From the NCBI RefSeq assembly GCF_039851975.1, contig NZ_CP156660.1, forward strand, positions 3,787,035 to 3,851,034: a DNA stretch of 64,000 nt. The letters run 5' to 3'. A model generated the notes under the pieces. It saw only the letters and a list, made by a program, of their open reading frames with translations, ran no database searches and was not told the origin of the DNA. The translations under genes and the position numbers were made by a program. Below are positions 8,602-17,246 of this stretch, in pieces; the stretch's first letter is position 1, and every line of letters starts with the position of its first letter. This stretch comes from Desulfoscipio sp. XC116 (GTDB lineage Bacteria > Bacillota > Desulfotomaculia > Desulfotomaculales > Desulfallaceae).

Positions 8602-9317
8602 CTTATAGAGCGGCCGAGGTAAGCCTGTTGCACCTGCGAGTCGGACATTATCTCCTCCGAACTGCCGCTGAGGGTAATCCGGCCCCGTTCCATAACCAGA
8701 ACATGGTCAGCCATTTTTACCGCGTATTGCGTATTTTGTTCCACCAGGATAATAGTGACACCGGCATCTTTGAGCCGGGTCAGGGAAGCCATTATTTCAC
8801 GCACCACCAGGGGCGCCAGGCCGATGGATGGTTCATCCAGGAGCAATAGTTCGGGGCGGGCCATCAGGCCCCTGCCTATAGCAAGCATTTGCTGCAGGCC
8901 ACCGCTTAACCCTCCCGCGTAATCTCGTTCCCGGCCTGCAAGCGCCGGAAAGAGCTCCAGTATCTCGCCAATATCACCGGCAATTGCTTTTTTATCACTG
9001 CGGTACCGGTGATAAGCGCCCAGCATCAGATTATCCAGCACGGTCAGGGAATGGAAAATTTCCCTCCGCTCAGGCACCAGGCTGATGCCCCGCCTGACGA
9101 TATATTCGGGCGGCTTTCCGGCAATGGATTTTCCTTTTAGGTATATATCTCCCCCGGCAGGCCTGTGCAAACCCGCCAGCGTTTCCAGCAGTGTGCTTTT
9201 ACCGGCTCCGTTAACACCGATAATGGCCAGCAGTTCACCCTTTTCCACATGCAGGGAAAGATCCCGAACCGCTTGCACGTGACCGTGATATACATTCAGC
9301 CCCTTTATTTTAAGCAA
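8562..9317 (-). CDS. livF: Branched-chain amino acid type ABC transporter ATPase LivF
   Basis: ABC ATPase with Walker A GVNGAGKST, signature LSGGLQQM, Walker B LLLLDEPSIGLAP and switch His-equivalent in VEQN, the LivF hallmarks. TTG at 9317 is favoured because GGGAGG lies 9 bp upstream; an ATG at 9326 would abut the ribosome site. It overlaps the livG stop by a few bases. The final ~13 residues are encoded by the 24-bp repeat units, so the natural C-terminus has probably been replaced or extended by repeat insertion. Confidence 0.9.
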   Translation of the reverse strand: MLKIKGLNVYHGHVQAVRDLSLHVEKGELLAIIGVNGAGKSTLLETLAGLHRPAGGDIYLKGKSIAGKPPEYIVRRGISLVPERREIFHSLTVLDNLMLGAYHRYRSDKKAIAGDIGEILELFPALAGRERDYAGGLSGGLQQMLAIGRGLMARPELLLLDEPSIGLAPLVVREIMASLTRLKDAGVTIILVEQNTQYAVKMADHVLVMERGRITLSGSSEEIMSDSQVQQAYLGRSIRKQGDGSLASLCV

Positions 9318-10077
9318 CCCGATCATCCTCCCCGAGATAAGCTTTAATTACTTCCGGGTTGGCCTGAATCTCATGTGGCGTCCCTTCCGCAATTACTTCA
9401 CCAAAATTCAATACCACAACATGGTCGGCCACTTCCATAACCGTATCCATGTCGTGCTCTATAAGCATCATAGTCAGGCCTTTTTCCCGGAGCCTCTTTA
9501 AATAGGCCGCCAGCACTTTGGTTTCCGCGCTGTTTAGCCCGGCCGCCGGTTCATCAAGCAATAGCAGGCGGGGACCGGAAGCCAGCGCCCTGGCTATTTC
9601 CAAAAGCCTTTGCTGCCCGAAAGGCAGCGTCGCCGCGGATAAACCGGCGGCCTCCCCAAGTCCGACTTCCTCCAGCAGATTAGTAGCTTCATCTTTAATC
9701 ATCCGGTCCTCTCTGCTTTTGCCGGGCCGGCAGAATAAAGATTTAATAAAGCCCGTTCCACCTTTTAAATAAGCGCCGGTAATCACATTTTCCAGCACGG
9801 TCATATCACCGAACAACTGCAGATTTTGAAATGTCCTGGTCACGCCGGCTTCAGCAATTTGGTATGGTTTGAGGCCCACCAAATGTTTACCGTCTAAACT
9901 GATGGCGCCCTTTTCAGGCTTTAGCGTACCGGTAATCAGGTTGAAAATAGTAGTCTTGCCTGCGCCGTTCGGACCGATCAAGGCAGAAATACTTCCCTCG
10001 CTTACCCCAAACCCAACATTCACAGCCGCGGTAATACCGCCGAAAGATTTTGTTATACCGCTTACGTTTAAAAGCAA
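9310..10077 (-). CDS. livG: Branched-chain amino acid type ABC transporter ATPase LivG
   Basis: 255-residue ABC ATPase with Walker A GPNGAGKTT, the LivG-type LPFGQQRLLEIARAL in place of the usual signature, Walker B LLLLDEPAAGLN and IEHDMD. TTG start at 10075-10077 behind AAAGGGGGCGG. Partner of LivF in the HAAT family importer. Confidence 0.92.
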   Translation of the reverse strand: MLLNVSGITKSFGGITAAVNVGFGVSEGSISALIGPNGAGKTTIFNLITGTLKPEKGAISLDGKHLVGLKPYQIAEAGVTRTFQNLQLFGDMTVLENVITGAYLKGGTGFIKSLFCRPGKSREDRMIKDEATNLLEEVGLGEAAGLSAATLPFGQQRLLEIARALASGPRLLLLDEPAAGLNSAETKVLAAYLKRLREKGLTMMLIEHDMDTVMEVADHVVVLNFGEVIAEGTPHEIQANPEVIKAYLGEDDRVA

Positions 10078-10153
10078 TTCGTCCGCCCCCTTTCCGGCTT
10101 ACTACCACCACACCGGCACTTAAACCGGCGCCAATATAAGATATACCAAAGAC

Positions 10154-11158
10154 CTAACCCTCCGATACCTTCGCACCGGCGCCCCTGTCGGGCAGTTTTT
10201 TTGAAGATGCAAGCAATTTGCCCAACGCGCCAAGCCCCCCGGGCTGAAAGACCATCAATATGACCAATATCAAGCCAAAAAAGATAATTTGATATTCCCC
10301 GCCCGCCCCGGGAATTGCCAATGGGATCGCCCAGCGCAGCACCTCGCCCAGAGTGACCACCAACGCCGCCCCGAGCAAAGGTCCAATGAGAGTACCCAGC
10401 CCGCCCACGACAGCCATCAGTACAAACTGCACCGAAGCATGAAAGCTAAAAGGCGACGGACTGATAAAAGTTATATAAAACGCGTAAAGTCCACCGGCCA
10501 AACCGGCCAGCAGGGCACTGAATATAAAGGATTGCAGTTTTAGCCCGGCCGTGTCTATACCGGCATTCTCCGCGGCATGTTCACTTTCACTTATCGCGCG
10601 CAGCGCTCTGCCCACCCGCGAGCGCACCAGGTTGCTTACGCCGATTAAAAGCAGAAATAAAGTAGTCCAAACCAGATAAAAGAACTTAACGTCACTGTCA
10701 AAGGTCAATCCTCCCAAAGAAAAGTAGGGAATCCCGGACAATCCGGACGGGCCACCGGTTAACTCCCCGCCCTCGTTAAAAGCTATATGTACCAGTATAC
10801 CAAAGCCAAGGGTGGCCATGGCAAGATACAGTTCACGCAGTTTAAGTGTTGGCCGCCCGATTATGGCGGCAACTATACCCGGCAATAACGCCGCAGCCAC
10901 CAGAGCCGGAATTGTATACCAATTAAAGCGTGTGGTCAGGATGGCTGCCGTGTAAGCCCCCAAGCCGAAAAAGGCGGCGTGGCCGAAGGATACCTGCCCG
11001 GCATAGCCCATTAAAATGCCCAGTCCCTGTACGAGAATGGCGTAAATGCCAATGATAATAAGAGTGCTGAGAATGTAATTGCTTTCAATGAACAAAGGAA
11101 CGGTTAAAAAAAGCAGTGCGGCCACCGGCCAGAAATATTTTTTACTTTTATCCCGCAT
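10154..11158 (-). CDS. livM: Branched-chain amino acid type ABC permease LivM
   Basis: 334-residue HAAT-family permease with about nine to ten hydrophobic segments and the LivM motif GYAGQVSFGHAAFFGLGAY near residue 60. ATG at 11158 follows AGAGGTG; an upstream in-frame start lacks a site. Second membrane subunit after LivH. Confidence 0.9.
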   Translation of the reverse strand: MRDKSKKYFWPVAALLFLTVPLFIESNYILSTLIIIGIYAILVQGLGILMGYAGQVSFGHAAFFGLGAYTAAILTTRFNWYTIPALVAAALLPGIVAAIIGRPTLKLRELYLAMATLGFGILVHIAFNEGGELTGGPSGLSGIPYFSLGGLTFDSDVKFFYLVWTTLFLLLIGVSNLVRSRVGRALRAISESEHAAENAGIDTAGLKLQSFIFSALLAGLAGGLYAFYITFISPSPFSFHASVQFVLMAVVGGLGTLIGPLLGAALVVTLGEVLRWAIPLAIPGAGGEYQIIFFGLILVILMVFQPGGLGALGKLLASSKKLPDRGAGAKVSEG

Positions 11159-11272
11159 ATTCACTTCACCTCTTTTGGGCTGCGTCGGCAAGAGCGCCAA
11201 TATAACGCTGTAAAACTTTTATTCCATATGAACGCCATTATTCGCTTGTGGACTGCAGAATTTATCTTAAAC

Positions 11273-12148
11273 TTAAATTTTGCGCTGCCTGAAAGAACCA
11301 ATGATGCCCTCGGGCTTAATTAATAGAACAGCCAGCAAAATGATTATGGTGATGGCATCCTTGGAGCCGGAGGAAATCAGCCCGGCACTGTAGGATTCTA
11401 AAACGCCAAGCAGCAGCCCCCCCAGCACAGCGCCGCCGACATTACCCAAGCCTCCGATAATCGCGGCCACGAACCCCTTTACTCCGAGCATAAAACCCAT
11501 ATCATAGGTAGTCATAGTAATTGGCGCGATGAATATTCCCGCCGCCGCGCCCAGTGCCCCGCTGGTTACGAAGGCCAGGAAAGATACGGTATTGGGATTG
11601 ATACCCACCAGCCGGGCCGCCGTGCGGTTGATCATAGATGCCTTGACTGCTTTACCCCAGTAGGTAAGCTCAAAAAAGGCGTACAAACCGGCCAGGGTTA
11701 CCGCGACAAGCCCGAAAACCCACAAGCTCTGGGGAGTTATGGCAGCCCCCTGAATAAACAGGGGACCGCCCCCGGAAAAGGCGGGCAATGAATATGTCTC
11801 GGTACCCCAGGCTAAAAGTGCCAGGCCGCGCAGAGAAATGGCCAACCCAATGGTAATAATAATCAAGGTAAGCCCCGACGCCCGGCGCGCCGTGTGGATG
11901 GCCGACCGTTCAAGCACCCCCCCCAGCACAGCCACCAGCAGCACCGTTATGGCAAAAGCAGCCGGCATAGGCATTCCGGATGAATATATACTGATAGCCA
12001 GCAAAGCTCCGATGGCTACAAACTCACCCTGGGCCAGGTTTAAAACACCGGTTAGATTAAAGGTGGTTACCAGCGCCAGAGCAATTAAAGCATATATGCT
12101 TCCCAGAGTGAGCCCGGTGAACAAAAGCTGCAGGAGCTGATCCGACAT
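11273..12148 (-). CDS. livH: Branched-chain amino acid type ABC permease LivH
   Basis: About 291-residue permease with the LivH pattern TLGSIYALIALALV and NLTGVLNLAQGEFVAIGA near the N-terminus. The start is uncertain: ATG 12148 gives the usual family N-terminus (MSDQLLQLLFTG), while a GTG at 12163 is also open. Second gene of the liv operon. Confidence 0.9.
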   Translation of the reverse strand: MSDQLLQLLFTGLTLGSIYALIALALVTTFNLTGVLNLAQGEFVAIGALLAISIYSSGMPMPAAFAITVLLVAVLGGVLERSAIHTARRASGLTLIIITIGLAISLRGLALLAWGTETYSLPAFSGGGPLFIQGAAITPQSLWVFGLVAVTLAGLYAFFELTYWGKAVKASMINRTAARLVGINPNTVSFLAFVTSGALGAAAGIFIAPITMTTYDMGFMLGVKGFVAAIIGGLGNVGGAVLGGLLLGVLESYSAGLISSGSKDAITIIILLAVLLIKPEGIIGSFRQRKI

Positions 12149-12248
12149 ATGCAAAGCTAACACCCCATTAATTCATTGATTTCACTGTGATTATTCCTTT
12201 AATTGACAGCCATGTCTTTAAACGCAGCACTATAAATGAAAATATAGT

Positions 12249-13445
12249 TTAGTCCAATAGCTTCCACCGGCCGTCTTCAACTTGCACCATGACCATGGAT
12301 TCTTTATCCAGGCCGTTATGGTCCCCGGGAGATATATTAAAGACACCCGATATACCGATAAATCCCTGCGTGTGCTCAAGCGCATCCCGAACGGCCGCGC
12401 GGTCGGGGCCGGCTTTTTCAATAGCGTTAACCAGCAGATAAAAGGCATCCCAGGCGTAGCCTCCGAAGGAATCAGGCATATTATTATACTTACCGGTAAA
12501 ATCATCTATATAGCCTTGGAGCACCGTTTTTTGCGGATCGCTGTCCGGGATTTGCCGCGCCACGGTCAACTTGCCAATGGGCAGGATTACCCCGTCGGCC
12601 GCACTCCCGGCCAGCTCAATGAATTTTTGGTTGCCCACGCCGTGACTGTGTATAAGCGGAGCGGCAATTCCCAAATCCCTGTAATTTTTAGTTAGTATCG
12701 AAGCCGAAGGCGGAATGGCCCAGACCACCGTGGCCTGCGCCCGGCTGGCCTTGACCCTGGTTAACTGCGGAGTCATGTCTTTATCACTGGCCTCGAACTT
12801 TTCTTCAACCACAACTTCGATGTTGTTTTCTTCGGCCGCCGCGGTGAATGCCTTTTTGCCCCCGTCACCGTAGGCATTGTTCATATATAGGAAAGCCACT
12901 TTGGTTAAACCTTTTTCCTGCAGATAACTAATAATATTGCTGACCGTTACTATATCACTCTGGGCGGTTTTAAAAACCCAGTGACGATCGGAAACCGGTT
13001 CAACTATACTGCTGGCCGCCGCCATTGATATCATGGGCACTTTTTCTTTTTGCACCGTATTTATCATGGCCATTGACGGACCGCTGGATGCACAGCCTAG
13101 TACAGCCAGAACATCTTTCTCAATTAAAGTTTTAACTGCCAGCACCGCCTCGGTTTCGTCGCTTTTGCAGTCCAGAATAGTTAAGTCCACCGGATGACCG
13201 TCAATACCGCCAGCGGCGTTTAAATTATCAACCAGCATCTGTAAAGTATCCCGCTCCGGCACACCGAGTGATGAAGAATTACCGCTGACTTCAAGAACAG
13301 CCCCTATTTTATAAGCCTCTTTCCCATCCGCGCCTTGCTGACCTGCGGAATCTTTATCGGAAGCACACCCGCTCGTCAATATACCTAGAACTAGAACTGC
13401 AGCCAGCACTATATTAAAGCTTTTTAAGTTTATAGTTTTTTTCAA
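12249..13445 (-). CDS. livK: Liv-type periplasmic-binding lipoprotein
   Basis: 398-residue type I periplasmic binding protein with TTG start (13443-13445, AAGGGGGG upstream) and a lipoprotein signal (Cys27 in TSGC). Ligand-binding fold (LivK/Peripla_BP_6) is evident from KIGAVLEVSGNSSSLG, VLAVLGCASSGPSMA and DAFYLLVNAIEKAG. First structural gene downstream of a T-box leader. Substrate cannot be read from sequence; linkage with paaK points to an aromatic or amino-acid-derived compound as alternative to branched-chain amino acids. Confidence 0.9.
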   Translation of the reverse strand: MKKTINLKSFNIVLAAVLVLGILTSGCASDKDSAGQQGADGKEAYKIGAVLEVSGNSSSLGVPERDTLQMLVDNLNAAGGIDGHPVDLTILDCKSDETEAVLAVKTLIEKDVLAVLGCASSGPSMAMINTVQKEKVPMISMAAASSIVEPVSDRHWVFKTAQSDIVTVSNIISYLQEKGLTKVAFLYMNNAYGDGGKKAFTAAAEENNIEVVVEEKFEASDKDMTPQLTRVKASRAQATVVWAIPPSASILTKNYRDLGIAAPLIHSHGVGNQKFIELAGSAADGVILPIGKLTVARQIPDSDPQKTVLQGYIDDFTGKYNNMPDSFGGYAWDAFYLLVNAIEKAGPDRAAVRDALEHTQGFIGISGVFNISPGDHNGLDKESMVMVQVEDGRWKLLD

Positions 13446-13519
13446 CCGGTTTCCCCCCTTGGAAATTTAAATAGATAACCATACCGCTCCAACGCGTCGC
13501 CCCAAAAAATACAAATATA

Positions 13520-13672
13520 GTTTAAGTCCGTCATTGCTATGCATAAAATCTGTGCCGTTTAAAATCCGTCATTGCGAGAAGCGAAGCGACGAAGCAATCT
13601 CCGCTTCGCAGCCCGCATTTCTTTGGCGGACCCTCTTCGGGGTCCGGATTGCTTCGCTGCGCTCGCAATAAC
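13520..13672. repeat. Composite palindromic intergenic repeat, copy 2
   Basis: Inverse orientation to copy 1: CGTCATTGCGAG (13567 onward) ... CTCGCAATAAC (to 13672) plus the short CGTCATTGCTATG tail around 13530-13545. It lies between the T-box leader and livK, so it is probably transcribed in the liv leader RNA. Confidence 0.8.
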
Positions 13673-13777
13673 AGTTGCAAAATATACCGGAACAAAATAA
13701 CCAAGCTTTTTCAGGATAGATAATAAACATTTGCCGTCAAGCAATATCTGCTCCCGGAAAACGTATTTATTTATCAC
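13559..13777 (-). pseudogene. Short open frame running into repeat, possible gene remnant
   Basis: 72-codon frame opening with GTG inside a strong GGAGGTGAT site just downstream of the T-box terminators. About 40 residues are unique (no family recognised); the rest is translation of the palindromic repeat. A strong ribosome site in front of a frame that dissolves into a repeat suggests the 5' remnant of a lost T-box-controlled gene, or chance. Confidence 0.25.
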
Positions 13778-13902
13778 CTCCGCACCAACTAATCAATACA
13801 CGTTCAATCAGTTTCCTTTCAGCAGTTTACATGCGCCATTTTCAGCACTTCGTTCCTCTACTCCGGCCATATATAGCCGAGAATAGATTTCTAAAATAAA
13901 AT

Positions 13903-14023
13903 AAAAAGGCCACAGCTTTCGCAGGGACGAAAGCTGTGGCCTTCCGCGGTACCACCCCAATTGGTTATTATAAATAACCCTCTCCAAAGGTACGGGAAAA
14001 TACCCCCCTGCTTAAAGGCGTCC
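13903..14023 (-). promoter_or_regulatory. Second T-box antiterminator/terminator module without Stem I
   Basis: On the minus strand: stem III-like GGGGGTATTTTCCCGTACC, T-box GGGGTGGTACCGCG (13945-13958) and a 16-bp terminator stem (13906-13921 with 13928-13943) followed by a U-rich tract. Only ~80 nt separate it from the upstream terminator, too little for a Stem I specifier domain, so it looks like a tandem duplicate of the 3' half of the upstream T-box. Confidence 0.85.
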
Positions 14024-14029
14024 ATAAAT

Positions 14030-14320
14030 AAAAAAACTTCTCATCCTCGAAGGGACGAAAAGTAGTTCGCGGTACCACCCTTGTTGGTCTTAAAAGACCC
14101 ACTCCATAGCAGGGTACGGGAAATATTCCTTATACCCCCTTCCTTTTAACGGTGGAAGTTTCCGTCCGAGCCTACTTACAATTGGTTTCAACCCGGCAGT
14201 TCGGGGGAGAACTTCAACGAATCATACCTTAGAAACGCTCGCAGTCCATGGCGCTTCCTCCCTGCAAAGCTGTTTTCCGTCTACTTTTCCCCTTCATTAC
14301 TTTTAACAGATTACTTTCTA
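14030..14320 (-). promoter_or_regulatory. T-box leader (tRNA-sensing riboswitch) of the liv operon
   Basis: Full-length leader on the minus strand: AGTAG elements at both sides of Stem I, a distal stem GAAGCG/CGTTTC, a Stem II/III region, T-box AGGGTGGTACCGCG (14068-14081) and an intrinsic terminator (14030-14062, seven U). Uncharged cognate tRNA should favour the antiterminator. The specifier codon is not certain; a CCC followed by GAA in the right region is a candidate, which would be proline. The next gene downstream is livK, 460 bp away. Confidence 0.88.
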
Positions 14321-14323
14321 TAT

Positions 14324-14351
14324 ATTCTAGCATATTCCCACCACAGGTCAA
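14324..14351 (-). promoter_or_regulatory. Promoter of the T-box leader
   Basis: TTGACC (14346-14351) and TAGAAT (14324-14329), 16-bp spacer, minus strand. Confidence 0.7.
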
Positions 14352-14411
14352 TAGTTTTTTTGTTGTCTGACAATATTTAAAAATGTTTTTACAGATAATT
14401 CAACGATACAT

Positions 14412-16334
14412 TTATCCTCTGCTGTGCTGCCAAGGTTTTACCATCACTCCCGGTGCGGCTATATCCCGTTTCCCTGTTTGAAACTTTATCAGCCGGGCCG
14501 AGTTTAACACTACCAGTATCGACCCGATATTATGAGCGACCGCCCCCATTACCGGAGTTAATAAACCGGCTCCTGAGGCCAGCAGAGCAAGTAAGTTAAA
14601 TAATACGGCAAAAGCAATATTATAATTAATAGTTTTCATAGTGGAACAGGCCAACCGCAAAAGATACGGCAGCCTGTCCAGATTATCCCCCATCAAAGCG
14701 ACATCCGCCGCTTCCATAGCCACATCCGTCCCCATGACACCCATGGCTATGCCAATATCCGCAGCGGCCAAAGACGGGGCGTCGTTGATACCGTCACCAA
14801 CCATAGCTACCTTATAGCCGGATTTCTGAAGCTCTTTAATATGCTTAAGCTTTTGCTCGGGCAAAAGCTCGGCCCGGTACTCCTCTATTCCGCATGCCCC
14901 GGCGACATGAGCCGCCACTTCAACACCGTCACCGGTCAGCATTTGGATTTTCTTAAGGCCGGATTCCCGCAAAGCTTTAATTAGCCCTTTGACCCCGGGG
15001 CGTATACTGTCTATAATATATATTTCCCCGATCACTGAATTGTTCTCCGTTACCACAAGAGTTTTAACCCCCGGGTTAATATTTGCTGCATTTAAAACCC
15101 CTTCCGCCGACTTCTGTTCGGACCTTAAAGAACCCACAACGACTTTTTTACCGTCAACCACTGCTTCCACACCCAAGCCGGGAATGTTATTAAATGATTT
15201 CGGCTCAGCCGCAACAAGCCCTCTTTGCTCTACAGCCTTCAGTACGGCCCGGGCCAGAGGATGTTCCGAATATTTTTCCGCCGCAGCCGCCACGGAGAGA
15301 ACATAATCCTCCGCAACCCCGTTTAAAGGTTTAATACCGCTAATCGCCATGTTCCCGGCGGTTAAGGTGCCGGTCTTATCAAAAACAACGGCATCAACCC
15401 CGGCAAGTTCCTCTAAAAATACGCCTCCTTTAACCAGCATACCGTTTTTGGAAGCATTGCCCAATGCCGCTACGATAGCCGTGGGGGCCGACATAATGAA
15501 GGCGCAGGGGCAGCCTACGATAAGCACTGTAATAGCCCGGTGCAAATCCCCGGTAAAAAAATAAACAGCAAAACTAATAGCTATAATAAAGGGGGTAAAG
15601 TATTTAGCGTAATGATCCGTAACCCGCAGGGCAGGCGCTTTTTGACTTTCAGCATCCCGGACCAACTGAATCAGTTTCCCCAGGGTCGTCTCCCCGCCTA
15701 CCTTGCTTACTTCCACCACTATCATTCCGGAATAGCTGACAGATCCCGCATAAACATCATCCCCCGTTAACTTATCCACGGGCAAAGACTCCCCGGTTAG
15801 GGAAGCCTGATTAATAGACGCACTGCCGCGGATGACCCTGCCGTCAACAGGTATTTTTTCCCCCGGGCGAATTATCGCCATATCTCCCAACCGAATTTCC
15901 CGCACCGGCACCAAAACCTCGGCATCGTCCCGAATTACAGTGGCTTGCTCGGGATTTAGCCGAATCAAAGCATCAATGGCGGAACGTGCTTTTTGAGCCG
16001 TAAACTCTTCCATTAATGAGCCCAAAACCATAACCAGGGCCACCGCCGCCGCAGACAAATACTCCCCAATCAACACCGAGGCCATCATAGCCAGACTGAC
16101 CAATTCATCAACATTAAGCTCTCTTTTCAGCAGCCCTTTAAGCGCCCCTGCAATAATCGGCCCCCCCAGAACCGCCAAGGCCAGCAGCGATAATATATCG
16201 GCCGGAACCGGATAATCCCCTTCACCAAGCCAATAACCGGTTATAATAAGCAAACTGCCCGACAGCACCATATAAAACTCTTTCATTTGCAGTAATTCGC
16301 GGTATTTATTAACACCAGCATATCTGCCGATCAT
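14412..16334 (-). CDS. Heavy-metal translocating P1B-type ATPase
   Basis: 640-residue P-type ATPase without an N-terminal HMA or His-rich metal domain. Seen: actuator TGES (180-183), transmembrane metal motif CPC (275-277), phosphorylation site DKTGTLT (Asp319), HP pair (358-359) and hinge GDGINDAP. The last membrane helix carries HNIGS followed by VVLNSARL, not the MxxSS of Cu pumps nor the Asp of ZntA-type Zn/Cd pumps, so the metal is open; Zn, Mn, Co and Fe types are all possible. ATG 16334 behind AAGGGGAG, 32 bp downstream of the MarR regulator in the same operon. Confidence 0.9.
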   Translation of the reverse strand: MIGRYAGVNKYRELLQMKEFYMVLSGSLLIITGYWLGEGDYPVPADILSLLALAVLGGPIIAGALKGLLKRELNVDELVSLAMMASVLIGEYLSAAAVALVMVLGSLMEEFTAQKARSAIDALIRLNPEQATVIRDDAEVLVPVREIRLGDMAIIRPGEKIPVDGRVIRGSASINQASLTGESLPVDKLTGDDVYAGSVSYSGMIVVEVSKVGGETTLGKLIQLVRDAESQKAPALRVTDHYAKYFTPFIIAISFAVYFFTGDLHRAITVLIVGCPCAFIMSAPTAIVAALGNASKNGMLVKGGVFLEELAGVDAVVFDKTGTLTAGNMAISGIKPLNGVAEDYVLSVAAAAEKYSEHPLARAVLKAVEQRGLVAAEPKSFNNIPGLGVEAVVDGKKVVVGSLRSEQKSAEGVLNAANINPGVKTLVVTENNSVIGEIYIIDSIRPGVKGLIKALRESGLKKIQMLTGDGVEVAAHVAGACGIEEYRAELLPEQKLKHIKELQKSGYKVAMVGDGINDAPSLAAADIGIAMGVMGTDVAMEAADVALMGDNLDRLPYLLRLACSTMKTINYNIAFAVLFNLLALLASGAGLLTPVMGAVAHNIGSILVVLNSARLIKFQTGKRDIAAPGVMVKPWQHSRG

Positions 16335-16366
16335 CTGGTTACTCCCCTTTCAGCAATGCAAAAGCA

Positions 16367-16786
16367 TCAAAAAGTTTCGGCATTAATTTTTTTGAGAATA
16401 TTAAGCATTTGTTCGATTTCAGCATCGGAAAGAGGGGAAAGCATTTGTTCAGTCAAGCAAAGATGGTATTGGTGATGTTCCTTAAATGCTTGCATACCCT
16501 TGTCCGTCAAAACAATTAGGTTCACCCGCCTGTCCTCACTGCTTAATTCCCGCCTGGCATAGTCCTTTTTCTCCAGCCTGTCCACCGTTACCGTGGTGGT
16601 TCCAGTGGTTACACCCAATTTTTGAGCCAGACTCTTCATGTTCATTTGCCCGTACTGCCCCAGCACTTCAATAGCGTGGGCCTCGGAAACCGACAGGTCG
16701 CTGCTGCGTATTACCGAACTCTCCCAGGAAGTAAAGCCGTTAAAAAAATACAACAGTTCATCGGTTATTTCTTCAACAAATTTCAT
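16367..16786 (-). CDS. MarR-family transcriptional regulator of the metal ATPase
   Basis: 139-residue MarR-type winged helix protein (MKSLAQKLGVTTGTTTVTVDRLEKKDYARR recognition region in two parts, wing SSEDRRVN). ATG 16786 preferred: AAAGGAG lies 8 bp upstream while a GTG at 16792 abuts it. Cotranscribed with the P1B ATPase; zinc-sensing MarR members (AdcR/ZitR) are known, and several His/Glu residues occur near the N-terminus and in HHQYHLCLTE, so metal-dependent derepression is a plausible but unproven role. Two inverted-repeat operators overlap its promoter. Confidence 0.88.
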   Translation of the reverse strand: MKFVEEITDELLYFFNGFTSWESSVIRSSDLSVSEAHAIEVLGQYGQMNMKSLAQKLGVTTGTTTVTVDRLEKKDYARRELSSEDRRVNLIVLTDKGMQAFKEHHQYHLCLTEQMLSPLSDAEIEQMLNILKKINAETF

Positions 16787-16830
16787 GTTCACAACTCCTT
16801 TGATTTTATTATTGTAAGAAAATATTATGG

Positions 16831-16881
16831 TTTGATTTTCAAATATTATGATAACACATGTAAATTAGTTTGACAATCAAA
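16831..16881 (-). promoter_or_regulatory. Promoter with two TTTGA-N3-TCAAA operators
   Basis: Minus-strand TTGTCA (16871-16876) and TATCAT (16848-16853), 17-bp spacer. Two copies of TTTGA-N3-TCAAA lie at 16831-16843 (just downstream of the -10) and 16869-16881 (covering the -35), centres 38 bp apart. The arrangement is that of an autoregulated MarR operon. Confidence 0.75.
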
Positions 16882-17246
16882 TCTTTTTAAAACACAAAAA
16901 AATACGCTTCAGGCAATTCCGTTGTCCCCTCGTACAGTTCCGGGAAATGTCTGTCCGGGCAAAAGCGACTCTATCTTCACCCAACCGTCTAATTAAAATA
17001 ACAGCCCGGTCCTTTGATTAAAGGACCTACAAAGCTCCACACCCCTCCGTTCGGCTTTTTTCTAAACCTGCCGAGCCGTTACATTTTCCTGATTATATGC
17101 TAAAATTATCTAATGGAATTTTACTGTTGCTGTTGTTCGGACACAGCCAGCATTTTACCGGCCGGAATGCCGAAATCTGTTCAAGGCATTGGGCTACTGT
17201 ATACCCGTAAGCACATCATATCTTCAAGCGAAAGGAGCGGATAATC
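16882..17246. other. Intergenic region
   Basis: 365 bp without a recognisable gene. It contains a short hairpin GGTCCTTT/AAAGGACC (17008-17027) lacking a U tract, and the AAAGGAG ribosome site of the next gene at its end. Confidence 0.6.
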
